Below are positions 33,493 to 40,882 of a stretch of DNA of 64,000 nt, piece by piece. Position 1 is the stretch's first letter; the number at the start of each line of letters is the position of its first letter. The position numbers were made by a program, and so were the translations under genes. The notes below the pieces were generated by a model, which was given only the letters and a program-made list of their open reading frames with translations, was not told the origin of the DNA and ran no database searches. Origin of the DNA: Corallococcus coralloides DSM 2259 (lineage in GTDB: Bacteria; Myxococcota; Myxococcia; Myxococcales; Myxococcaceae); NCBI RefSeq assembly GCF_000255295.1, contig NC_017030.1:4154001-4218000 (forward strand), written 5' to 3'.

Positions 33493-34194
33493 TCAGCGCT
33501 CCAGGGGGACGCGCTGGCGGCCCAGGCGCGCGACGAGCGCCTCATAGCCGGCGTAGGACAGGGGCAGGAGCAGGGCGAAGAGAAGGGTGAGGGAGGGCAG
33601 GGCGGGATGGGCCAGGGGATCCCTCACATGTGAGGCCATGGCGCGCAGGAGGCGGCCCGGATCCGAGAGCACGTCCCAGCTGTTCCAGCGCTCCACGCGG
33701 CCCAGGTAGATGCCATAGCCACACAGGCCGGACGTGATGGCGACGAAGGCCCACGCCGCCGTGCGGCCCCAGCGCTCTTCCAGCCACCGCTTCCAGATGT
33801 CCAATGACAGCAGGCCCAGCAGCCACCCGGTGGCGGCGAACAGGGCCAGGAGCGCGGCGTCGAACCAGAGCGGAACCACGGGCCGCTGCTTCAGGTGGAT
33901 GAAGTCGGTGACGAGATAGGGCGCGTTGGGAAACAGCGCGAGCCAGCCGAACGCCAGCGGGGCCAGCAGCCACGGACGGCCCAGGCCTCGGACCATGAGC
34001 CCGCGTGCGACGAGGGCCAGGGTGTACGGCGCCCAGGCCAGGAACAGGTTCCACGACAGGAAGGCGAAGCTGGCGCGCTCGCTCCAGTCGAGCCGCAGGG
34101 CCAGCAGGTCCACCGCGAGGATGCTGCACAGGATCGCGGGCAGCAGTCCGTGGCGGCTCGGGATGGAGGCGAAGGAGGAGTGCGGTCGGGACAT
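33493..34194 (-). CDS. DUF1361 family integral membrane protein
   Basis: A 233-residue protein with about six to seven transmembrane helices. The DUF1361 signature is visible in the second and third helices: LSWNLFLAWAPYTLAL and WLALFPNAPYLVTDFIHL, where the conserved Asn-Leu-Phe-Leu-Ala-Trp and Asn-Ala-Pro-Tyr-x-Val-Thr-Asp steps sit. The function is unknown. Start ATG 34194 is chosen over a GTG at 34239 because homology begins just after it; neither has a strong ribosome site. It is convergent with the GFA-like gene. Confidence 0.85.
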   Translation of the reverse strand: MSRPHSSFASIPSRHGLLPAILCSILAVDLLALRLDWSERASFAFLSWNLFLAWAPYTLALVARGLMVRGLGRPWLLAPLAFGWLALFPNAPYLVTDFIHLKQRPVVPLWFDAALLALFAATGWLLGLLSLDIWKRWLEERWGRTAAWAFVAITSGLCGYGIYLGRVERWNSWDVLSDPGRLLRAMASHVRDPLAHPALPSLTLLFALLLPLSYAGYEALVARLGRQRVPLER

Positions 34195-34408
34195 GGTGGC
34201 GTGTGGCGACACAGCCGCGCACCGTGGCGGAATGGCCACGGTGCAACGGCTCCGGGAAGGGCGTGGAGACCCGGAGCGCCGTCAATGGAGCCCTCGGGCC
34301 TGGCCTTGAGCAATGCGCGGGCCAGTCAATGACCGGCGGCCCCGGCTGCGGCGCGAAGCGATTCCGGGCGAGACTGGAGGCACCCGTTTCCTCCTGCCAA
34401 GGTGAGTC

Positions 34409-35815
34409 ATGGTCCACGCTCCTGTCCTGCTCGCGGCGCTCGTGCTCGCGGGCGCCGCACCCGCCCCGGATGAAGCCGCGCTGTGGAAGGCGATCTTCTC
34501 GCTGGAGCAGCCCGTCCCCGCGACCCGCGCCAGCGCGGAGGCCGCGCTGCTCACGGGAGGCGTCGCGGCCTACGGCGTCCTGTCGAAGGTCGCGCGGGTG
34601 GGAGGGATGGCGCAGGCCCTGGCCGCCACGGGCCCGGCCACGTCCTGTGGCCTCATCGCCGAGCAGCGCTTCCTGGGGAAGCGGACCGAGCACGGCTCAT
34701 TGCCCGCGCGGGCGGCGGACCTGCTGGGACGGATGCTGGCGGAGGACGCGGCCCTCCGTCAGCGGGCGCAGCGCTCCGAGGATCCCTTCGACCGGGCCCT
34801 GGCGCTGGCGGCGTCGGCGCGAGCCCCCGCGACGCAGCCCGAGGCGCTGGCGGCCATGCGGTTGGAGCCGGTGCCGAGGCTGCGGCTGTGGGCGACCTCG
34901 TTCGCGGAGTGCTTCAAGCGCCAGGCGGAGAAGCGCGAAGACGGCTCCGCGGAGGCGCTGGGCGCGGCGGCGAGCGAGCTGGCGGAGCTGGCTGATGCGG
35001 TGCGGGAGCCCTTGCGGTGCGTCGAACCCGCCGAGCTGGAGCCGGTGCTCGTGGACGAGCTGATCAAGGGCCTGGCCACGTCCGCGGGGTGGGCCGGCTC
35101 CCTGGACTCCATGACGGTCTACGTGCGACGCGAGAACGGCGAACGGGTGGAGCTGAGCCCCGCTTGCGCGATGGCGGCCTATGAAGCGGCCGCGGCGAAG
35201 GGGACGTATGACGAGGGGTTTCTGAAGCCCCTCGCCACGGACCTGCAGGGGGACTGGAAGCTGCGGCAGGCCGCGGGACAGCGCCTCGCGCGCGACCTCG
35301 ACCGGCTGAAGGAACCGCAGCGCAATCGCCTGGCCGCGGAGCTGGTGAACGCGGGCCACGACGTGTCCTGGAAGGTGACCTTCGACCGCACGAGGCTCGC
35401 CTGGAGCCGGGTCGAGCTGGAGGCCGCGGTGCGGCAGGGCAATGCGGAGGCCCGGGCCACCATCAACAAGCTCCTCCAGTGCCGCCACGACACCGATCAG
35501 CGGGATGTCGCGCTGCTGGGCTACCTGCGGACGAAGGCCGCGGCGGACAAGGCCTATGAGCTCGCGAAGCAGTGCCCCGAGGGGAAGGCGGCGGCCGTCG
35601 CGGCGCTGATACGGATGAAGGATCCCCGGGCCCTGGGGCTCCTGCCCCAGGCGATGGAGGACTGGGGCTTTGATCAAGAGGCGCTGAAGCGTGCCCTCCT
35701 GGAGGGCTACACCCCGAAGCTGGGGGAGATCCTGAAGGCGCTGGCGGCCAAGGGGAGCCCCCAGGCCCAATCCGCGGTGCAGTTGTTGACGGCCGCGAGC
35801 CTGATGAAGCCGTAG
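34409..35815 (+). CDS. Secreted helical-repeat protein (HEAT-like)
   Basis: A 468-residue protein with a short signal peptide (VLLAALVLAGAAPAPDE). The mature protein is almost entirely helical, with pairs of Ala/Leu-rich helices: LWKAIFSLEQPVPATRASAEAALL, AADLLGRMLAEDAALRQRAQ, DVALLGYLRTKAAADKAYEL and VAALIRMKDPRALGLLPQAM. The last quarter reads like four HEAT/Armadillo-type repeats. Such solenoids usually bind another protein. No catalytic motif is visible. It appears to be a single-gene unit: an inverted repeat follows it, and the upstream gene is divergent. Confidence 0.75.
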   Translation: MVHAPVLLAALVLAGAAPAPDEAALWKAIFSLEQPVPATRASAEAALLTGGVAAYGVLSKVARVGGMAQALAATGPATSCGLIAEQRFLGKRTEHGSLPARAADLLGRMLAEDAALRQRAQRSEDPFDRALALAASARAPATQPEALAAMRLEPVPRLRLWATSFAECFKRQAEKREDGSAEALGAAASELAELADAVREPLRCVEPAELEPVLVDELIKGLATSAGWAGSLDSMTVYVRRENGERVELSPACAMAAYEAAAAKGTYDEGFLKPLATDLQGDWKLRQAAGQRLARDLDRLKEPQRNRLAAELVNAGHDVSWKVTFDRTRLAWSRVELEAAVRQGNAEARATINKLLQCRHDTDQRDVALLGYLRTKAAADKAYELAKQCPEGKAAAVAALIRMKDPRALGLLPQAMEDWGFDQEALKRALLEGYTPKLGEILKALAAKGSPQAQSAVQLLTAASLMKP

Positions 35816-35849
35816 CGGCGTTCCGCCCGCGGACTTCTCCTACGGAAGT

Positions 35850-35879
35850 GACCGGGGAAGGCTTGCGCCTGCCCCGGTC
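35850..35879. terminator. Two-level hairpin at convergent junction
   Basis: GACCGGGG (35850-35857) pairs with CCCCGGTC (35872-35879), and the 14-base loop holds a second stem AGGC/GCCT. It separates the HEAT-like gene from the convergent lipoprotein gene and probably terminates both. Confidence 0.6.
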
Positions 35880-35891
35880 TCCCCCCGGCGC

Positions 35892-36686
35892 TCAGCAGTC
35901 GAGGTCGTACTCCTTGACGTCATCGTTCGGCGCGATGACCTTGACGGTGTTGGTGCCGTCGAACGTCGCGGTGAACGTCCCTTCGCTCGTCTCCACCTGC
36001 ACCATGCCCGCCGTGGGGCACTCATGGCGGCAGCGCTGGTAGCCAGACACGGTCGTCGTCGAGCTGAGACCGCCCTTCGTGCCCTGCGACGTGCTGTCCA
36101 CCGTGATGCACCCGCTGCCCGCCTCCCATGTGACCGTGCTCTGGGCCGTTCGCGAATCGAAGCGATTCGGCGAGAAGCTGTTGGAGGTGACGGTCACCTT
36201 GCGCTGGTTGCCATCAGGCGGGGAGCCGGCGATCTGCAGGGAGAGGTTGTAGGGCTCTCCGTTGATGGTGAGATTGCTGGAGTTGGCCGTGGCGGCGAGC
36301 TGCCCCTGGTTGTCGGAGAGCACCACCTCCACGTTGCCCGAGATCTGCGTGAGCGAGACCTCCGCCGTGCAGTCGTTGAAGGTGTAGTTCACCGTCCCGC
36401 CCGTCGCGGTCGCGGTGGCGCAGCCGGAGGGGGTGAAGGCGGTGGAGGCATTCGCCGCGAGCTGGGTGGCCGCGGTGCCCGGGTCGACCATGGCCTGCAC
36501 CGTGCCGATGGCGTAGTACCAATAGCTGTAGACAGGGTCGACCCAGGCGTAGCTCCAGGCCGCGTCATAAGCCCCGTAGTACGGATCGTAATAGACGTCG
36601 TCGTAGTAGTACGGGTCGTAGGTGCTGGTGCAGCCCATGCTTGCGCCCAGCGACAGGAACAACAGCGCCGCCTTCATCCGTTTCAT
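35892..36686 (-). CDS. Lipoprotein with Tyr/Asp-rich N-terminus
   Basis: A 264-residue lipoprotein with the lipobox ASMGC (Cys19). The mature N-terminus is very rich in tyrosine: YDPYYYDDVYYDPYYGAYD, followed by SYAWVDPVYSYWYYA. A beta-rich domain of about 190 residues follows (NLTINGEPYNLSLQIAGS, RKVTVTSNSFSPNRF, SGCITVDSTSQGTKGG), containing Cys residues likely to form disulfides. Start ATG 36686 has AAGGGGG six bases upstream. I do not recognise the family. The tyrosine stretch may mediate surface contact or cross-linking. The gene ends at a convergent hairpin. Confidence 0.75.
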   Translation of the reverse strand: MKRMKAALLFLSLGASMGCTSTYDPYYYDDVYYDPYYGAYDAAWSYAWVDPVYSYWYYAIGTVQAMVDPGTAATQLAANASTAFTPSGCATATATGGTVNYTFNDCTAEVSLTQISGNVEVVLSDNQGQLAATANSSNLTINGEPYNLSLQIAGSPPDGNQRKVTVTSNSFSPNRFDSRTAQSTVTWEAGSGCITVDSTSQGTKGGLSSTTTVSGYQRCRHECPTAGMVQVETSEGTFTATFDGTNTVKVIAPNDDVKEYDLDC

Positions 36687-36803
36687 CCGCCGCCCCCTTG
36701 CGTGCGTTCTTCTGACCGGACCCAAGGTGGGACCCGGTGGTGGGCGGGTGTACTGACCCGCGGACCGGCACGACTGCGAGGTACCGGTCCGCTGGCTCAC
36801 CTG

Positions 36804-38804
36804 TCAGTCCGGGCTCTGGAGCGCCCCTCCTGACTTGCGCAGGGCGTTGAACAGCCTTTCGCGGTCCAGTCGCGCCCGGGCGAAAGCCTTTGGCACGAAG
36901 AGCTCCTGGAGGGATGCGTCCGTGGCGTCGAAGTCCCCCGAGGCGAAGTGATGCCTTGCCTTCACCCGGGCCTGCACGTCGTGGTCATCCGCGATGAGCG
37001 CCTCGGCCTTCAGCACGCCGCCGACCCGGAGCGCCGCGTCGTTGCCGTGCCCCCAGACGACCTGGGCCTCCAGGTCCTGGCCCACGATCAGCTCCCCATC
37101 CGTGTCCACGCCACTGGCGCGCAGCGAGCCGCCCACCACGAGCAGGCCTTCAGGCCCTGCGTTGCTCAGCACGCCCTCCACCGTGAGGTTCCCTGTCACC
37201 AATAGGGGCCTGTCCACGTGGACGTCGCCCTTCACCACCAGGTCTCCACGCACGAAGCGCGGCCGCTTGGAGAGGGCAGGCGCCTTCGCTTCGCCCGGGA
37301 GCACCTCCCGGGCGAGCTCCACCAGGGCCATGGCCGTCCACGGATGCATGCCTTGCATCGCCGCCGCGAGCGCGTCCCATGACGTGGCACCCTCCAGCGC
37401 GAGCTGATCCAGGACCTGCTCGACGGCGTCCACGTCCTGGTCTTCGTAGTACCAGGCCTTGAGCAATGCCTTCCGCTTGCGAGCCAGCGCGTCCAGCATC
37501 GGCTGCACGTCCAGCGCCCCTCTCTTTCCCGAGGGCGCCCTGGCCCCCATGAGCCGGGCGAGGTGCGGGTTGCCGTGCTCCAGCGCCTCCTTCACGGGCG
37601 TCTGTCCCGCCGCGTTCTTGCGAGCCACATCCGCTCCTGCCTGGAGCAGGACCTCGATGACGGGCCCGCGCTCCTTGACGCGTGCGTGCTGGTGCAGCGG
37701 CGTCCAGTCCTTGCCCGCGTTGGGGTTGGCGCCCGCGTCGATGAGCGCTCGCGCCACGTCCGCCCGCCGCGCGTTGCAGAGCGCCGTGCGCCCCGCGTTG
37801 TCGAGCGCGTCCACGGGAACGCCGCCCTTCGCCAGCAGGGCGATGCAGGCCGTGCTGCCGTGCTCGGCCGCCGCGTGCAGGGGCGTGGCCTTCGCGGCAT
37901 CGGTCGCGTCCACGGGAGCGCCCAGCCGCAGGAGTTCCTTCACCAGCGATGCGTCGTCCACCATCGCGGCCAGGTGGAGGACCCCGCGCTTGTTCTTGTC
38001 CCGGACCTCCAGGTCGGCGCCCAGTGCAACCAGGGCCAGCACCCGGCCCGTGCGCCAGTCCCCTTCGAAGCCAGGGCCGAAGAAGGGAGACGCGTCGAGC
38101 CCCGCCGCCTGCAGGAGCCCCTCGTCCAGGGCCTTGGCCTTTCGCGCCGGAGGACGCGACGCGGGCTTCTGCTTCCGGAGCCACGCGTGGAAGCCTTCGT
38201 CGGAGAAGACACCCTCCAGCCCCTGGAAGGCGAACGGATCCTCGTTGCCCTCGTCGTCGAGGGCGCGCGGATCGGGAGCCGCTTCCACCCGGGCGAGCAG
38301 CTTCCGGTAGCCCTGTGCCGGGGGGCCCCGCCGCAGCGCGTGCCACGCTTCCAGCCCCCGGCGTGCGGAGGCGTGGTCCGCGAGGTCGCGCAGGGCTTCG
38401 GCCTCCACCAGCGCGGCCTCCGCCTGTTCGAGCTGCGCGTCCGTCGGCTTGCGCCGCACCAGGTCATCGGCCCACTGGCTCAGCGCCAGCGCGCGCGCCT
38501 TCTGCCCGGTCGACAGCTCTCCGCCGGGCTTCGTCCCGCGGGTCAGCTCGAGGACGCGGTCGCGAACCCGCCAATGCTCGGCCTTCACCTCGCGCTCCCA
38601 GCGGTGGGGCTCCCCGCGCCGCGTCGGATCCAGGGCCCAGTTGAGCGAGTGCAGCGCCAGCAGGTGCGCTGGATCCGCCTCCACGATTTCACGCAGGAGC
38701 GGGATGGCCTGGTCCAACTGGGGCGGCATCTCGTCCAGCAACGCGTCCGCCTTCTTCATCAGCGCGGCGGTGTCGGGCTTCCTGGGCGTCTTGGCGCGTG
38801 GCAT
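36804..38804 (-). CDS. Ankyrin-repeat protein with C-terminal beta-helix
   Basis: A 666-residue cytoplasmic protein. Residues about 1-250 are helical (LLREIVEADPAHLLALHSLNWAL). Ankyrin repeats occupy about 270-420, with GVLHLAAMVDDASLVKELLRLGA, TPLHAAAEHGSTACIALLAKGG and TPLHQHARVKERGPVIEVLLQAGA. Residues about 524-615 form a right-handed beta-helix of short turns, with LVVKGDVHVDRPLLVTGNL, LLVVGGSLRASGV, LIVGQDLEAQVVW and LRVGGVLKAEALIADDHD. That part is related in style to bactofilin-like or polymer-forming repeats. ATG 38804 is preceded by AAGG, and a longer frame to 38945 lacks support. Partners unknown. A role in protein-protein contacts is likely. Confidence 0.82.
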   Translation of the reverse strand: MPRAKTPRKPDTAALMKKADALLDEMPPQLDQAIPLLREIVEADPAHLLALHSLNWALDPTRRGEPHRWEREVKAEHWRVRDRVLELTRGTKPGGELSTGQKARALALSQWADDLVRRKPTDAQLEQAEAALVEAEALRDLADHASARRGLEAWHALRRGPPAQGYRKLLARVEAAPDPRALDDEGNEDPFAFQGLEGVFSDEGFHAWLRKQKPASRPPARKAKALDEGLLQAAGLDASPFFGPGFEGDWRTGRVLALVALGADLEVRDKNKRGVLHLAAMVDDASLVKELLRLGAPVDATDAAKATPLHAAAEHGSTACIALLAKGGVPVDALDNAGRTALCNARRADVARALIDAGANPNAGKDWTPLHQHARVKERGPVIEVLLQAGADVARKNAAGQTPVKEALEHGNPHLARLMGARAPSGKRGALDVQPMLDALARKRKALLKAWYYEDQDVDAVEQVLDQLALEGATSWDALAAAMQGMHPWTAMALVELAREVLPGEAKAPALSKRPRFVRGDLVVKGDVHVDRPLLVTGNLTVEGVLSNAGPEGLLVVGGSLRASGVDTDGELIVGQDLEAQVVWGHGNDAALRVGGVLKAEALIADDHDVQARVKARHHFASGDFDATDASLQELFVPKAFARARLDRERLFNALRKSGGALQSPD

Positions 38805-39108
38805 GGCAGGGGACCTTGCCAGGAGGCACGTGGGGTTGCCCGGGCAAACAGCGGCGCCGCACGACAAGGCCCCGGTAGTCCCTGCCGCCACCAGCTCCAG
38901 CGTCTCGGGCGGAAGGTTGCGGCCCAGCTTCTCCGTACCGGCCATTCATCCTCCAGAAGGCCGGGGCCACGCGCGGCGTGTTCAACTACCTCAGCGCGGC
39001 GCCGCGCTGAGCGTGGCGGACGGATGACTGGCGGGGGGCCATGCAGGCACTCCGGTCCAGGTGGATGACGGCCGCCGCCGGCCACACCCTCCGTGCATGG
39101 GGAACTCC

Positions 39109-39993
39109 ATGCACGTCATCCTTGGCGCCACCGGCCATATCGGATCCGAACTGTCCCGGCTCCTCCTGGCGCGGGGGGAGTCCGTCACGGTCGTGTCCCG
39201 GAGCGAGGACAAGCTCCAGCCGTTCAAGAGGGCGGGGGCGGACGTGGCGCCGGTCGACGTGCGGGACGTCAAGGCGCTGCGGGCCGTGCTCAAGCGGGGC
39301 CAGCGGCTCTTCCTGCTCAACCCGCCCGCGCCGCCCACGTCCGATACGGACCGCGAGGAGCGGGCCAGCCTGGGGGCCATCCTCGAGGCGCTCGAAGGCG
39401 TGGAGCTGGAGCGCATCGTCGCGGCCTCCACGTTCGGTGCTCAGGCGGGCGAGCACCTCGGGGACCTGGGCGTGCTTCACGAAATGGAGCAGGCCCTGGC
39501 GCGCCAGGAGGTGCCGGTGAGCATCGTCCGCGGCGCCTACTACTTCACCAACTGGGACATGGCGCTCCAGTCCGCGGCGGAAGAGGGCGTGGTGCAGACG
39601 TTCTTCCCGCCCGACTTCCGCCTGCCCATGGTGGCGCCCCGGGACCTGGCGGTGGTCGCCGCGGCCCTGTTGACCGTGCCGGAGGCACGCCCAGGCCTCT
39701 TCCAGGTGGAGGGGCCGCGGCGCTATTCCCCGGCCGACGTGGCCACGGCCTGCGCCGAGGCGTTGGGCCGGCCCGTCACGGTGGAGTCCGTGCCGCGTGC
39801 GCGGTGGGTGGAGACCTTCCGCGGCCTGGGCTTCTCACCCATGGCCGCGGAGTCCTACGCGCGCATGACGGCGGCCACCGTCGACGGCACCTTCCCGGAG
39901 CCGGGCAGTACGCTGCACGGCAGGACGGCGCTTGAGGACTACGTCGCCGAACGGTGCTCAGGGGCTCCAGCGAGCCCGGCGCACCAGCCATGA
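39109..39993 (+). CDS. NmrA-like NAD(P)-binding protein
   Basis: A 294-residue atypical short-chain dehydrogenase of the NmrA/HSCARG type. The N-terminal Rossmann motif is MHVILGATGHIGSELSRLLL, equivalent to GxxGxxG. Further landmarks are VTVVSRSEDKL, VDVRDVKALRAVL, RIVAASTFGAQ and the Trp-rich YYFTNWDM segment. The family senses NAD(P) redox state or reduces quinones and lipids; many members lack catalytic Tyr/Lys, as appears here. The start at 39109 is chosen because it places the Rossmann strand at residue 1. The stop overlaps the convergent lipoprotein gene by 36 bases. Confidence 0.85.
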   Translation: MHVILGATGHIGSELSRLLLARGESVTVVSRSEDKLQPFKRAGADVAPVDVRDVKALRAVLKRGQRLFLLNPPAPPTSDTDREERASLGAILEALEGVELERIVAASTFGAQAGEHLGDLGVLHEMEQALARQEVPVSIVRGAYYFTNWDMALQSAAEEGVVQTFFPPDFRLPMVAPRDLAVVAAALLTVPEARPGLFQVEGPRRYSPADVATACAEALGRPVTVESVPRARWVETFRGLGFSPMAAESYARMTAATVDGTFPEPGSTLHGRTALEDYVAERCSGAPASPAHQP

Positions 39994-40881
39994 GCTGCCG
40001 CCGCGCCCATCCCGCACCACGGCCCAGAACGTCACCTCCTGGGCCGCCGCGCCTTCCGCCGGCTCCCACTCCACGCGGTGGCGCCCCTGCTGGCCACCGA
40101 AGTCCGCGCCGCCCGTCTCCGACAGGTTGAACTCCCCCAGCGTGGTGTACCAGGCGATCTCCCACGCCTCCTTGAGGTTCACGGCCTGCAACCGCAGGCC
40201 CGGGACCACGTAGGCCTCCTCCCGGTCCGACACGTCCTCGGACGTCATCACGAAGGGCCCGGGGCCGCTCAGCTCCAGGGGCTCACCCTCCGGCCAGGGC
40301 ACGTCGTCCACCCGCAGGCCCGGAAGCACGGGCTGCACGTTGGCCGTCATGCCCTCCACCACGGGGCACCAGAAGACCATCAGCTTCTGCGCGTAGACCT
40401 CTTCATCGCCCGCGGACACCCTCAGGACGAGCGGCATGCGGATGCCTCCCAGCCCCTTGTAGGCGTCCTCCGCCAGCACGCGCTCCAGGAGGAGCTTGTC
40501 CTGCGAGACCCGGGCCGCGCCGGGACGGATGGGGAGCGTCAGCTCGCCCGCGACGGTGGTGCCCTCCGCGAGCAGGGCGCGGTCCGCCTCGTTCGCGCAG
40601 ATGCGGTCGTCCTGATCCGCGCAGGCCCACAGCTGGTACTGGATGGGGCGTCCCCCGCCGGCGGGGTCCACCAGCAGCGCGCGGTACGTCACCTCCGCGG
40701 CCAGCTCGTCGAAGGCCTCCGGCGTCTGTTCGCAGGTGGAGGCGATCAGCTCGGGCTGTTCCGTGGACACGCCGAGCACGCGCAGGTCGTGCACGCTCGA
40801 CGGCTTGTCCTCGGGTTCGACGCAGGCGAGCGCCGTCAGCGCCAGCAGCAGCAGGCTTCCGGTGTTGAGCAGGGCTTTCAT
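39958..40881 (-). CDS. Lipoprotein partner of the TonB-dependent receptor
   Basis: A 307-residue lipoprotein with the lipobox ALAC (Cys20). The mature part is beta-rich with several cysteines (ASTCEQTPEAF, WACADQDDRICANEA, VFWCPV). It starts directly after the stop of the TonB-dependent receptor gene (one base between), so both are made from one transcript. In other bacteria a surface lipoprotein often helps the receptor capture its substrate. That role fits the position but is inference, as I do not recognise the family. Its end overlaps the convergent NmrA gene by 36 bases. Confidence 0.8.
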   Translation of the reverse strand: MKALLNTGSLLLLALTALACVEPEDKPSSVHDLRVLGVSTEQPELIASTCEQTPEAFDELAAEVTYRALLVDPAGGGRPIQYQLWACADQDDRICANEADRALLAEGTTVAGELTLPIRPGAARVSQDKLLLERVLAEDAYKGLGGIRMPLVLRVSAGDEEVYAQKLMVFWCPVVEGMTANVQPVLPGLRVDDVPWPEGEPLELSGPGPFVMTSEDVSDREEAYVVPGLRLQAVNLKEAWEIAWYTTLGEFNLSETGGADFGGQQGRHRVEWEPAEGAAAQEVTFWAVVRDGRGGSSWLVRRARWSP

Positions 40882-40882
40882 G

